From Thermoplasmatota archaeon (lineage in GTDB: Archaea; Thermoplasmatota; Thermoplasmata; UBA10834), in NCBI GenBank assembly GCA_018818785.1, contig JAHIRF010000005.1, positions 62,001 through 126,000 on the forward strand: a stretch of 64,000 nucleotides of DNA, written 5' to 3'. The notes under the pieces were generated by a model. That model saw nothing but the letters and a program-made list of their open reading frames with translations, was not told the DNA's origin and made no database searches. The stretch's first letter is position 1, and every line of letters begins with the position of its first letter. The position numbers were made by a program, and so were the translations under genes. Positions 8,778 to 19,033 of this stretch are shown in pieces.

Positions 8778-9353
8778 TTACTTGGGGAGTCGGATGGATT
8801 TCCTGACATAGTGAGCTAGTACGAACCCGAGGGTCCCGCCGATTGCGACCTGTGGGATGTTGACTGTCAGCATCTCAGACAGGGCATATCCTATCCCGGT
8901 ATCGAGTATTATCACTTCGGCCAGGAAGTATATGGATACCATACAGGATCCTCCGCAGAAGATGCCTAGCACTGATGACCACTTCTTGCCACCGTTCAAC
9001 CTGGCAATTGTACCAGTAACTAGCCCCTCCACTCCTTTCGCCGTGAGGGTGATGGGCGCGAAATAGCCGTACCCTATGATGACATCCGCGATCGCGGAGC
9101 CGACGCCACCGCATATCGCGCCGGCCCTCCAGCCGAATATGAGCGCTGAGAAGAACACCATCGCTTCTCCGAGGTTGAAATACCCTTTGGTCGGAGGGAA
9201 TGGTATGACTGTGATGATGGTTATCGCAGCGGTCAGTGCTGTGAGAACACCATAGATGGCCACTGTCTTCGGAGATACGAAATTCGCTTGGGGCGCCTGA
9301 GCAAGGGGCGGTTGCGCGACAGGCGGTCCTCCCTGCGAGTGGTCTTCTGTCAT
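8778..9353 (-). CDS. ECF transporter S component (substrate unknown)
   Basis: Multi-TM protein with KGYFNLGEAMVFFSALIFGWRAGAICGGVGSAIADVI typical of ECF S components; adjacent to T and A components; start at MTEDHSQ. Confidence 0.85.
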   Translation of the reverse strand: MTEDHSQGGPPVAQPPLAQAPQANFVSPKTVAIYGVLTALTAAITIITVIPFPPTKGYFNLGEAMVFFSALIFGWRAGAICGGVGSAIADVIIGYGYFAPITLTAKGVEGLVTGTIARLNGGKKWSSVLGIFCGGSCMVSIYFLAEVIILDTGIGYALSEMLTVNIPQVAIGGTLGFVLAHYVRKSIRLPK

Positions 9354-9431
9354 GCCGGCATCCGCAAGCAACGGCAGACTACATAAAAGCTGACTCGTCG
9401 TAAGGTCGATTTGCGCATCCAATCTACGAAA

Positions 9432-10220
9432 TCAGATCGCAGCCCCGAAGACGAATTTTGCAACTGCAGGAATTGCGAACAGCAGTACGACGATCACTAG
9501 CGATACGAGGTCGGAGCTCCTCATCCGTATCTCCCGCATGTATGTCCGATCCTTCCTCGCGCCGTACGCTCTGGACTGAAGGGACAATGAGAGGGTCTCG
9601 GCAGTCCTTAATGCGTAAACGACCGCCGGTATCAGGACCGCGATATAGTTCTTAGACCTGCGGATGATAGAACCCTTGTCGAACTCCAGGCCACGCGCCC
9701 GTTGGGCGTCTTTTATAGATTCGATCGTGAATCCGAAGGTCGGGATGAATCTGAGAGATATCGCGAGTGCGAGGCCGAAGTCGTATCTCAACCCCATCTT
9801 TACCAGCGCCCGTACAAGATCGCGCTGAGTAGTGGTGAACATGAGGATGTACCAAACGGTTGCGAGGCAGCCGATCCTGATGGCGGATGTCAGTCCGCGC
9901 CATATCGCCGGTTCGGTTATCTTGATAGGCCCCAGTGCGGCCAACACAGGTGTCCCAGACTGGTCGAACAATGGCCAGAGGACCGTTATGAGGACCATCA
10001 ACCTCAATACGAACTTCAACGCGAAGTACGCTTTGCTGAAGGTGGATCGGGTCAAGTACAGCAGAAGGATGATGAAACAGAGCAGAGTGAACAGTGGGAT
10101 CAGATTCGTCATGATGAAACCCAACAGGCTGAGGAACAGAACTGCGAGTATCTTCACTCGAGGATCGAGCCGGTGTAGGAATGTGTCTCGGGCAGTGTAT
10201 AGATCGAACACGCCTTTCAT
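9432..10220 (-). CDS. ecfT: ECF transporter transmembrane protein EcfT
   Basis: FLHRLDPRVKILAVLFLSL; SLSLQSRAYGARKDRTYMRE coupling helix (ARG-like motif). Confidence 0.92.
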   Translation of the reverse strand: MKGVFDLYTARDTFLHRLDPRVKILAVLFLSLLGFIMTNLIPLFTLLCFIILLLYLTRSTFSKAYFALKFVLRLMVLITVLWPLFDQSGTPVLAALGPIKITEPAIWRGLTSAIRIGCLATVWYILMFTTTQRDLVRALVKMGLRYDFGLALAISLRFIPTFGFTIESIKDAQRARGLEFDKGSIIRRSKNYIAVLIPAVVYALRTAETLSLSLQSRAYGARKDRTYMREIRMRSSDLVSLVIVVLLFAIPAVAKFVFGAAI

Positions 10221-11071
10221 CTGGACCCATACCTCCGAGATAATTCGAACACGAATTCGTCCGATGTGAGGAGGTCGCGCGAAATGCCTATCGAAGAGAT
10301 CCTGCTGGCCAATAAGGTCACAGGTGGGGGAAGGAGCCTGCTGGCCTTCAGTATCTCCAGATCAGAGAACGCTCCACGGACATCGGAATCTAGCAGGATG
10401 TGGCCATCGGAAAGGATGATCACGCGATCTGCGTGCTCGGCTACAAGCTTCATCTCATGAGTGATGAGAATGATCGTTCTCCCATCAGCGTTCAACTTTC
10501 GAATCAGTGCCATTAGTTCCGACGATTCGTCCGCGTCCAAACCAGTCGTGGGCTCGTCGAGTATCATGACCTGAGGCGTCATCGCCAAGATTGATGCGAT
10601 AGTGACTCTACGCCTTTCGCTGAGGCTCAGAGAGAAAGGTGACATTGTCTTGAGTGAGAAAATGCCCATCAGCGAGAGGGCGCGCTCCATGCGCTCCCGT
10701 GACTCCTCAAGCCCGATCCCGAGGTTCTTCGGACCGAACATCACCTCATCCTCGACGCTCGTACAGAATAGTTGATGATCTGGATTCTGAAAGCAGTAGC
10801 CGACCGTCTTCGATAATTCGGCTATCGATTGACTCTCCGCGGGAGCACCTGATATCTTGATCGATCCGCTCGATGGTCGGAGCAAACCATTCATTAGTTT
10901 GGCTAAGGTAGTCTTTCCCGAACCGTTCCCGCCGACGATTGCGAGGAATTCACCGCTCGATATCTTGAGGGAGACGCTTCGAAGGGCCTCCACGCCGGCT
11001 TCGTACGTGAATCCCACATTGTCCATCTCGATCATCCTTTTGGATCGGTCGGCGCCCGGTTTGGGAATCAT
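10217..11071 (-). CDS. ecfA: ECF transporter ATP-binding protein
   Basis: Walker A GGNGSGKTTLAKL, Walker B VMILDEPTTGLD. Confidence 0.92.
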   Translation of the reverse strand: MIPKPGADRSKRMIEMDNVGFTYEAGVEALRSVSLKISSGEFLAIVGGNGSGKTTLAKLMNGLLRPSSGSIKISGAPAESQSIAELSKTVGYCFQNPDHQLFCTSVEDEVMFGPKNLGIGLEESRERMERALSLMGIFSLKTMSPFSLSLSERRRVTIASILAMTPQVMILDEPTTGLDADESSELMALIRKLNADGRTIILITHEMKLVAEHADRVIILSDGHILLDSDVRGAFSDLEILKASRLLPPPVTLLASRISSIGISRDLLTSDEFVFELSRRYGSR

Positions 11072-11949
11072 CTCGTATCACCGCGCCTCGGCAATGACGG
11101 AACCCTCGACAACAGCTCGGCCTCAGCCTCGTCAAGAGTGGTGAAGGAAAAATCGACACCGGTCAGTCTAGAATTCAACAAGGATGCGATCTCGAATATT
11201 TGGGGAGGCGGGACACGAATCGCTCGGAAATTACGGATGTCGCGGAGGATCTCGGATGGAGGAGCCACGGTCAGTATACGGCCAGAATTCATCAGAACGA
11301 CCTTGTCCGAGAACTCTAGTATGTTTTCCGAATCACGGTCCATCAGCAGGACTGCCATCCCATGCTTCTCGGTCAACGAACGAAGAAGCGCGTACAGCTC
11401 TATCCTGCCGACAGGATCGAGCGCATAGGCCGGCTCGTCCAGAACCAGCATCTTTGGACGCATTGCGAGTGCGGCGGCTATTGCGAGACGCTGTTTCTGA
11501 CCGCCAGAGAGCGTCGCGGGAGAGCGCTCGTTTAATCCTTTGAGACCGACGAGGTCCAGTGCCCACTCCACGCGCTTGAAGAGCTCGTCGCGAGGGATCG
11601 CCAAGTTCTCCGGGCCGAAGGCCACCTCCTCTTCCACGCTCATGCAGAACAATTGGCTCTCAGGTTCTTGGAATACCATCCCAACTAGGGTCGAGAGCTG
11701 GGCGACGGTGTGCTTGGATATGTCGTATCCGAATACCTTGACTGAACCTTCGAGGGTGCCTTTGATCGCGTGAGGGATCAGACCGTTCGATAACATGGCG
11801 AGTGTTGTCTTGCCGGCGCCGTTTGCGCCGAGGACCGTCACGAACTCGCCTTCGTCGATTGAAACGGAGATGTCGTCGAGCGCATGACCTTCAGCACCCT
11901 CGTAGACAAAACTCACTCCGCTCATCTTCAACGCATACATTCGATGCAC
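11068..11949 (-). CDS. ecfA: ECF transporter ATP-binding protein
   Basis: GANGAGKTTLAML; LSGGQKQRLAIAAALAMRPKMLVLDEPAYALD. Confidence 0.92.
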   Translation of the reverse strand: MHRMYALKMSGVSFVYEGAEGHALDDISVSIDEGEFVTVLGANGAGKTTLAMLSNGLIPHAIKGTLEGSVKVFGYDISKHTVAQLSTLVGMVFQEPESQLFCMSVEEEVAFGPENLAIPRDELFKRVEWALDLVGLKGLNERSPATLSGGQKQRLAIAAALAMRPKMLVLDEPAYALDPVGRIELYALLRSLTEKHGMAVLLMDRDSENILEFSDKVVLMNSGRILTVAPPSEILRDIRNFRAIRVPPPQIFEIASLLNSRLTGVDFSFTTLDEAEAELLSRVPSLPRRGDTR

Positions 11950-12028
11950 TGGTTCCGCTCGTCCAATCGGATGGGTTCTGTATTAAACCTTCGTCGATTC
12001 GCAGAAGCCAGAAGCCAGAGGATGTGCT

Positions 12029-12907
12029 TCAGGCAGGATAGAAGAGTGCCCTGTTGCCCTTGCGCACTACACGGATCCGACCCTTCTTGGACAGCGAAGC
12101 CAACGCCTTTGTGGCCTGTTCTGGTGGCAACCGGCTGGCCCGGGCCAACTGCACCTTAGTGGAACCATTCGGTCTCAATGCGTTCATTATGCGCTCCTCC
12201 GCATCCTCCTCGCCCGCGGCATCCAACACTTTCAGCGGTTTGCGCATAGGAGGGGCTGGAGGCGGCACGAGTCTGTATATCTCCGTCTTGCCAGTGCTGT
12301 CCAGGATCGTGCTTCCGGCAGAGATCAACCTGCCGAGAGAGAGCGTGATCTGTTCCTCGGAGTAGCCAGTCAATGCCATCAGATCAGGGAGGGTCTTCCC
12401 TTCTTCTGTGATCAGCGACAGAATGTCACCATCGATCAGATTCTGCGGAGGATGCTTGTCCTTCACGACAGATATGCTATCCAGATGCGTCTTCAGGAAA
12501 GTCCTGCTCGCGACCTTGAACTTATCAAGGTCCTCGTCCAGGAGCTGTTCGAGTTCATCGACGTCCAGACCCATCTCCCGCCATCGTTCCAGCTTGGCCC
12601 TGTAGAGCTTCTTGCGCAGCTCCACCGGTTTCTGATCAATCATGTGGGTTATTTCACGGATCCCGTTGTTCATAGCAGCTTTATCGACGTCGGTTCTGGT
12701 TGTGATGGTGTACCTTACGCTTGAGCCCCTCAGCACGTGATGAATGTCCTCGAGTTTGTCGAAAAGTCTCTCATCCTCGCCCAGGCTTAATTCGAAATCG
12801 TATTCGCCGATGACCGGCACTGCGTCTATCTGTCTCATCCGCTCGATTATCTGCTTGGGCGATTCGCCCTCGCTGCTGAGTTCGACCCGTATGTATGTCT
12901 TTATCAT
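12029..12907 (-). CDS. Lrp/AsnC ligand-binding-like domain followed by C-terminal winged-helix domains
   Basis: MIKTYIRVELSSEG..QIIERMRQIDAVPVIGEYDFELSLG resembles RAM/AsnC ligand-binding fold; C-terminal HTH-like KVQLARASRLPPEQATKALASLSKKGRIRVVRKGNRALFYPA. Confidence 0.6.
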   Translation of the reverse strand: MIKTYIRVELSSEGESPKQIIERMRQIDAVPVIGEYDFELSLGEDERLFDKLEDIHHVLRGSSVRYTITTRTDVDKAAMNNGIREITHMIDQKPVELRKKLYRAKLERWREMGLDVDELEQLLDEDLDKFKVASRTFLKTHLDSISVVKDKHPPQNLIDGDILSLITEEGKTLPDLMALTGYSEEQITLSLGRLISAGSTILDSTGKTEIYRLVPPPAPPMRKPLKVLDAAGEEDAEERIMNALRPNGSTKVQLARASRLPPEQATKALASLSKKGRIRVVRKGNRALFYPA

Positions 12908-13033
12908 TGGGGACCACTTAGCTGGAAGACACAATAGCCTCTCTCTTTGATATTGTTTTCGAATCAGGATAGTACAAGTACATGTACGGCAGATGTGAGG
13001 TTAATATACGAGTCAGCAACATAACACTGGCGC

Positions 13034-14263
13034 ATGCCTCCTGACGCGAACAAACGGTTCCTAATGACCGCTTTTTCGAGACATTACAGAGATGTCTCCA
13101 TCGCCATGCCGGATAGATTTGCGCGAAGGGAGTTCGGATTCATGTTCTTCGACCGAGACTATGTGATGAGACACCTGGGGTTCGCGAAGAGAGCTGAGCT
13201 GAAAAACTACCTCGTCGATAATGTGCCATCTCACGCATACTACTCATGCGCATATTACGAGAAGCCGAATGCCCCCACTATGCCTGAAAAGAAATGGCTG
13301 GGCGCAGACCTCATATTCGATCTGGATGCGGATCACGTCGAAGGGACGAAAGGGATGACCTACGAGAATATGCTGAAAAGGGTCAAAGAGGAGGTGATTC
13401 GACTCATGGACGAATTCCTCCTAGGAGACCTAGGCTTCGATTATGATTCGCTTAAGGTGGTGTTCTCCGGAGGCCGGGGATATCACGTCCACATCAATGA
13501 CCCGAGGGTCTTCCGATTGTCGAGTCATGAGAGGAGGGAGATTGTGGATTATGTGACGGGGACGGACCTCGACATCGATTGGATATTCCCCGAAACCTCT
13601 TTCGAGATGGCGAGGTTCAAGGATAGGCCTTCGATAGCGCGTAAGAGGACCATGCCGAAGCTCGAGGATGGTGGGTGGCGGCGGCGTATGAGACGTGGCA
13701 TCGATGAACTACTGAAGGAGTTGGAGGACGCCGACGAAACAACTGCCAAGGGCGTCCTTGCCAAGATTTCCGAGGAGGGGCCCAAGGAGATAGGTGTGAA
13801 GACCCTGGAGGGCGTGTACGACGACCTCTTCAAAGGTAGCCAGGGAAAGAGAGGGGTGGACAGGATGAGAGATGACGACACCTTCGAGGTATTTTCCGAG
13901 AAGAGACGGGCGGACGCATTCATATCAATCGTGGAGATGAGGGTTAAGGGACGAATGAAAGGTGAGACGGACGAACCAGTCACTTCGGACATAAAACGAC
14001 TGATAAGACTGCCGTCGTCGTTGCACGGCAAGACGGGATTCGAGGTCATCCCCATGAAAAGAGACGATGTCGAGGATTTCGATCCGTTCATATCGGCGGT
14101 CTCGGCTACATTCGGAGAGGAGCCAGTCCGCGTCAGTTGCAAGGAACCGGTCGAAATGTCCCTCAAGGAGCGCAAGTTCACGTTGGACGAGGGGCAGAAC
14201 ACTGTGCCAGAGTATGCTGCCATCTACCTAATATGCAGAAAGCTGGCGACTTTTGATTTCTGA
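13034..14263 (+). CDS. priS: DNA primase small (catalytic) subunit PriS
   Basis: GADLIFDLDADH catalytic acidic motif and VFSGGRGYHVHI; C-terminal RLPSSLHGKTGFEV. Confidence 0.95.
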   Translation: MPPDANKRFLMTAFSRHYRDVSIAMPDRFARREFGFMFFDRDYVMRHLGFAKRAELKNYLVDNVPSHAYYSCAYYEKPNAPTMPEKKWLGADLIFDLDADHVEGTKGMTYENMLKRVKEEVIRLMDEFLLGDLGFDYDSLKVVFSGGRGYHVHINDPRVFRLSSHERREIVDYVTGTDLDIDWIFPETSFEMARFKDRPSIARKRTMPKLEDGGWRRRMRRGIDELLKELEDADETTAKGVLAKISEEGPKEIGVKTLEGVYDDLFKGSQGKRGVDRMRDDDTFEVFSEKRRADAFISIVEMRVKGRMKGETDEPVTSDIKRLIRLPSSLHGKTGFEVIPMKRDDVEDFDPFISAVSATFGEEPVRVSCKEPVEMSLKERKFTLDEGQNTVPEYAAIYLICRKLATFDF

Positions 14264-14304
14264 TGCACAAAATATTAATTCGAACTACGTCATCTTAATT
14301 CGCG

Positions 14305-15132
14305 ATGCCCTTATCAAAAAAGGTCCTGGAGGATTCGGTCAGGTTGACCAGGATTCACCGGATCAAGATCATGTTATACATGCTCCAGGTGGCCATCCTG
14401 GTGGCACTGGCGTTCCTCGTCGTATTCATCATAGGGGATGCGAAGATCAAGCCGAGTCTATACCTTCCCCTCGACTCCTTCGCCGCTGTGGTCGTCTTGA
14501 TTCTGTTTGTCATCTGCGTCGAAGGATTCTTCTTTAGAATACTGGAGATACGGTTTGCCAGGAGCTCCAGCGCCAGGCACCTTATGGCCAATACCTCGAT
14601 GAAGAGGTCGATACTGATAGCGATCATAAGCGCAGCAATCACGTTTGTGCTCATGGTACCACCGATACTGTCGGTGGTCGAGGACGCCACGGAGAGGACG
14701 GTCGCGATCACCAGTGGCACAGACTATTCTTTCTGGTCGAGGGACCCGATCGCATTGTTGAGGGCCTCTGAGATCAGGGCCACCTCGCAGGACATTGTCC
14801 AGCTATACCTGGTCAAGGATGCGGTATATCGGGAATATAATGGTAGCTTGGACGAAATGTACTCGATGAGATTGAATCATGATAACTACGTGATCGACGG
14901 GGAGCTGACCATCACGATACCATTCGCCGATCACACCCTCTTCCATCTGGTGCTCAATGACCTGGATAATCCTGGTGCAATCATCACCGTGACCCTGTCT
15001 AACGAAGTATCCGAAACACTCACCGGGCTCGTATCACTCCTCACCCTTGCGTTTGTGGTAGCGAACATAGCATGGGTCGCATATCTAGTCCCGATAGAGA
15101 GGAAATACGCTCACGGATCCATCTACAAGTAG
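14305..15132 (+). CDS. Uncharacterised multi-pass membrane protein
   Basis: 275 aa, several hydrophobic segments; GC3-consistent coding. Confidence 0.65.
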   Translation: MPLSKKVLEDSVRLTRIHRIKIMLYMLQVAILVALAFLVVFIIGDAKIKPSLYLPLDSFAAVVVLILFVICVEGFFFRILEIRFARSSSARHLMANTSMKRSILIAIISAAITFVLMVPPILSVVEDATERTVAITSGTDYSFWSRDPIALLRASEIRATSQDIVQLYLVKDAVYREYNGSLDEMYSMRLNHDNYVIDGELTITIPFADHTLFHLVLNDLDNPGAIITVTLSNEVSETLTGLVSLLTLAFVVANIAWVAYLVPIERKYAHGSIYK

Positions 15133-15977
15133 CCGTACAGGGAACAGCAGGTTTCGCGTCGCCTTATCGTGAAACCGGATTTCTTCAGAAGAGCCACAGT
15201 GGACTCCGAGGGCATCACGATCCCATCCAAGCCGGCCTGGACCGCATCGAACTCCCAGGACCTGTTCCGCTTCGATCTCATGCAACCAAAGACGATCTTG
15301 GTCTCGGGCATCCGTTCGCGTGCGAGAGAGATGATCCCGATCATGTCGCTGGGAGACGGGGGCAACAAGCTCGCATAGCACGTGCCTTCCGTCGGGATCA
15401 GGGATATCAGGACCAGGACCGGAACCCCGACATCGGCAATTTCTGCGATCGCTCTCCTCTCACCCCTCAGCTGCCCACCATGAACCCCCACGCATACGTG
15501 CGGAACGACCAAGGGAGCCCTGAAGGATTTGAGAGATTTCAGAACGCACATGTAGTCCTCGACAGTGGCCTGCAACCCCAAGACCTCTGCAATGGTCTCA
15601 TCCGACCCGTATATGTCGACAGAGAAAGCGTCGATGCCACTTCGAACGAGCTCGGCCAACTCGTCTCCGGTTGTGAGACCGATATGCGCATTGATCTTGA
15701 GGGATGTCTCGGTCTTTATGCGCGCAATTGTCGAGGCGAAATCACTCAGGGGGACTCGGCCATTCGCATCCGATCCACCGCTGAGCAAGAATCCCTTCGC
15801 ACCTCTCGCTTCGAGGGCCTTGGCGAATCTGAGCAGATCTTCCGGGGTGGTGACCGGCACCATCCCTTCGAGATATTTCGCACCACAGTGCTTGCATCTG
15901 AGAGCGCAGATCGGACCTGTGACGGAGACTGAAGGGAAGCTGCGTCCGGGGTAGAAGCACTCTATCTCTCGCAACAC
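15123..15977 (-). CDS. Radical SAM protein
   Basis: CALRCKHCGAKY (CxxxCxxC) and FLLSGGSDANGRVPL. Confidence 0.85.
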   Translation of the reverse strand: MLREIECFYPGRSFPSVSVTGPICALRCKHCGAKYLEGMVPVTTPEDLLRFAKALEARGAKGFLLSGGSDANGRVPLSDFASTIARIKTETSLKINAHIGLTTGDELAELVRSGIDAFSVDIYGSDETIAEVLGLQATVEDYMCVLKSLKSFRAPLVVPHVCVGVHGGQLRGERRAIAEIADVGVPVLVLISLIPTEGTCYASLLPPSPSDMIGIISLARERMPETKIVFGCMRSKRNRSWEFDAVQAGLDGIVMPSESTVALLKKSGFTIRRRETCCSLYGYL

Positions 15978-16094
15978 GATCCCTTAGCAACGCCCAGTCG
16001 GCATATCAAGCTTATGAGGGAGGCAGGCCGGAAAGGGGTTGTCCAGGCAAAAGCTTTATTTGCGACCCTTTCTCTAGGGCCCCTGCTGGTCTGC

Positions 16095-16328
16095 ATGAAA
16101 GCTTTCGAAGTTAAGGGTCAGTTCAGACTATCGGTCAAGGAATGGCAACCTTTCACTATTGAGGTTGCGTCAACTGATGAAAAAGGCGCTGTAGATAAAC
16201 TGCTGGCATTGATCGGCAGCAGGCACAACGTCAAGCGGGCGTTCATCAAGATCGACGGCGTTAAACTCCTCAAATCAGAGGAGATCACGAATCATACCGT
16301 GAAATACCTGCTGGAGGCAAAGAAGTGA
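16095..16328 (+). CDS. rplX: Large ribosomal subunit protein LX / L18a-like
   Basis: MKAFEVKGQFRLSVKEWQPFTIEVASTDEKGAVDKLLALIGSRHNVKRAFIKIDGVK; start at 16095. Confidence 0.9.
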   Translation: MKAFEVKGQFRLSVKEWQPFTIEVASTDEKGAVDKLLALIGSRHNVKRAFIKIDGVKLLKSEEITNHTVKYLLEAKK

Positions 16329-16756
16329 TTGATGAGACGGCTCTCAGAGAGAACATGATGAAGCTCGACACGGCCAAGGCACAGCTGGAAGGGCTTGCTA
16401 GGCAGCAGGAACTGATCCAGCTCGCCATCGAGGAGCACGTCAAGGCCCGCGAGACCGTGAAGAGCCTTTCCACAGGAGCTTCAGGAGATGACCTGATGAT
16501 ACCAATAGGTGCCGATTCGTACATTTATGCCAAGGCGTCTGAGAGGAAGGACGTTGTCATCGGCGTGGGTTCTGGGGTGTCGGTCCAGAGGAACGCTGTG
16601 GAAGCGCAAAAACTATTGGATACCAGAATAGAGGAGCTGTCCCAAGGGTTCCAGAAGGTCTCTGAGAAGGCAAACCAGGTAGAGGCCACCGTTCAGCAAT
16701 TGTCACAGTTGGTTCAGAGTCAATACGAAGAGATGCAGGCAGGCCAAATAGCCTGA
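16325..16756 (+). CDS. pfdA: Prefoldin alpha subunit
   Basis: Coiled-coil/beta/coiled-coil with LMIPIGADSYIYAKASERKDVVIGVGSGVSVQRNAVEA. Confidence 0.9.
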   Translation: MIDETALRENMMKLDTAKAQLEGLARQQELIQLAIEEHVKARETVKSLSTGASGDDLMIPIGADSYIYAKASERKDVVIGVGSGVSVQRNAVEAQKLLDTRIEELSQGFQKVSEKANQVEATVQQLSQLVQSQYEEMQAGQIA

Positions 16757-16765
16757 GGGCGTATC

Positions 16766-17731
16766 ATGTTCCGAGCGCTGAAAGAGAAATTCTCCGCCAC
16801 ATCCAAAGTCGCGGAGAGCAGGTCGATCGACGACATCTCAGAAGTCGCTGGTGATTCTGGAAGGAGGCTCAGGGAGAGCGTCCTTGACGATGTTCTCCAT
16901 GAGCTGGAGATGGGACTTCTCGAATCAGATGTCGCTCTATCGGTCGCCGAGGAACTCACGAAGAGTGTGAGAATGGCATTGGTGGGCAAGAGGATCGATA
17001 AAGGGTTCAAGATCGATGAGGCGATTGAACTAGCACTGCGGGTCGCCGTGAGAGATGTCCTGCAGGCCAACACATTCTCCCTGAAGGATGTGCTGGCTTC
17101 GAAGGATCCGCCTTATGTCATCATGTTTGTAGGCATAAACGGAACCGGGAAGACCACAGTCATTGCCAAGATGGCGAGCAGGCTGAAGACTCACGGATAC
17201 AGTGTCGTTCTCGCTGCAGCAGACACTTTCAGGGCGGGCGCGATAGAGCAGCTGACGATACACTCAGAGAGACTTGAATGCAAGATAATCAAACATCAGG
17301 CAGGAGGGGACCCCGCGGCCGTTGCATATGACGCAATCGAGCATGCGAAGGCCCGCAAGAGAGGAATCGTCCTGATCGACACTGCGGGTCGGATGCAAAC
17401 CAATGCGAACCTGATGGATGAGATGAAGAAGATCAAGCGCGTCGCGAAACCGGACCTCATCGTGTTCGTAGGCGATTCGCTCGCGGGATCCGATGCGGTA
17501 ATCCAGGCCAAGAAGTTCGACGAAGCCGTCGGAATCGATGCAGTTGTGTTGACGAAGATAGATGCCGATGCGAAAGGTGGCGCGGCGCTGTCCATCGCGA
17601 AGACGGTCGGCAAGCCCATCGCATATGTGAGCTTCGGCCAGGAATACGATCAATTCCGGCGCTTCGACGCGGACTGGATGGTCGGAAGGATTTTCGGGGA
17701 CAAGCAATCCGCGTCCACTCAGGATTCCTGA
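16766..17731 (+). CDS. ftsY: Signal recognition particle receptor FtsY
   Basis: VGINGTGKTTVIAKMA, AADTFRAGAIEQL, DTAGRMQTNANLMDEM, TKIDADAKGGAALSI. Confidence 0.95.
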   Translation: MFRALKEKFSATSKVAESRSIDDISEVAGDSGRRLRESVLDDVLHELEMGLLESDVALSVAEELTKSVRMALVGKRIDKGFKIDEAIELALRVAVRDVLQANTFSLKDVLASKDPPYVIMFVGINGTGKTTVIAKMASRLKTHGYSVVLAAADTFRAGAIEQLTIHSERLECKIIKHQAGGDPAAVAYDAIEHAKARKRGIVLIDTAGRMQTNANLMDEMKKIKRVAKPDLIVFVGDSLAGSDAVIQAKKFDEAVGIDAVVLTKIDADAKGGAALSIAKTVGKPIAYVSFGQEYDQFRRFDADWMVGRIFGDKQSASTQDS

Positions 17732-18966
17732 GCAGAGGATATCGCGTCACCTGCAAAGAGCAGGGCGAAGACTTTCGTGTCGGACATCAAGTTATCGATC
17801 ACACAGTATTCATTCGCATCGTGTGCCATGGAGTCTAGAGACGCCCAGACCACTGCGTCGATTCCTTCGCGCCTGAATGGAGTGGCGCATGTGCCGCCGC
17901 CCATGCCAGTGGGGCGTGGCTCCACTTTCTTGATCGTCCTGACAGCAACGGATAGCCTCTTCACGACCTCTGAGTCCACGCTGGTCCTCGGGGGCGCGTC
18001 GGCCCTCTGTTCGACGTCCAGCACGATCCTGGCACCGCTCTCGGATTCGATTCCTTTGGCGACCCGGTTCATATCGGCCAGAATCTCATCCAAGCGGTAT
18101 TCCGGAAGGACCCTGAAATCAAATGCGAACCTCTGTTTCCCGGGGATCGTATTGATGTTCGGGCCGTTTGATTCGCATCTCGTCGCAACGAATGTGCTCG
18201 GAGGGGGGTTGAAAAGTGGATCGCTATCTGCATATTTTGCACGCAGTTCGTCTGTTACCTTCAACATGTATTTGGCAGCAACCTCGAGGGCGTTGACGCC
18301 ATCGTCAGGGGTGCTTGCGTGGGTCTGCTTCCCGAGGACCTCGACGTTCACCCATAGAATGCTCTTCTCCACTACCTCCAGTTCGGACCCATCGGACGCC
18401 CCATGGTCGGGGACCACCGCGAGATCGCCTTTCTTGAACAATCCCTTTGAGAGCAGGAACTCGATCCCGTGATCGTTGCCCTGCTCCTCGTCGGCAACGA
18501 AGGCGAGATTGATGTTCATCTCAGGCACAATCCCCGCAGCCTTGACCGTCGCCAGCGCGAAGAGAGAGGCGATGAGCTCCTGCCCGTTGTCCTCAGACCC
18601 TCGGCCATATATCCGGCCATCCTTGACCAGAGGGTCGAATGGTGGAGAGGCCCAGGCGGAGATATCACCTTCCGGGACCGTGTCCATGTGTGTTACGACC
18701 CAAAGATCCTTGTCGGTGCGCCCCGCGAGCCGGAGTATGATGTTCGGCCGGCCACCGGAAGGAACCCGTGGGTCGCTCGAGCACAATACTTCGGCTTTGC
18801 CTAGGCCGAGGTCGGCTGCCAACTTGACAAGGAATTCCGCGCGGGCCTGCTCGCCTTCACCTCCGCTATCAGGTGCGATCGCTTTTATTCTGAGCATCGA
18901 GCAGAAATCCTTGATCATGCCATCTTTCCGCGCGTCGACCAGTTGCGAAAGCTGCTCAGTATCCAT
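17719..18966 (-). CDS. M20 family metallo-hydrolase (ArgE/DapE-like peptidase)
   Basis: LWVVTHMDTVPEGD, YGRGSEDNGQ, ADEEQGNDHGIEFLL. Confidence 0.9.
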   Translation of the reverse strand: MDTEQLSQLVDARKDGMIKDFCSMLRIKAIAPDSGGEGEQARAEFLVKLAADLGLGKAEVLCSSDPRVPSGGRPNIILRLAGRTDKDLWVVTHMDTVPEGDISAWASPPFDPLVKDGRIYGRGSEDNGQELIASLFALATVKAAGIVPEMNINLAFVADEEQGNDHGIEFLLSKGLFKKGDLAVVPDHGASDGSELEVVEKSILWVNVEVLGKQTHASTPDDGVNALEVAAKYMLKVTDELRAKYADSDPLFNPPPSTFVATRCESNGPNINTIPGKQRFAFDFRVLPEYRLDEILADMNRVAKGIESESGARIVLDVEQRADAPPRTSVDSEVVKRLSVAVRTIKKVEPRPTGMGGGTCATPFRREGIDAVVWASLDSMAHDANEYCVIDNLMSDTKVFALLFAGDAISSAQES

Positions 18967-19033
18967 GCAATCCTCACATCCCTTTGGGCAGGATATCAGG
19001 GATCGCCCATATGACGGTTGCTGATTATCGACA

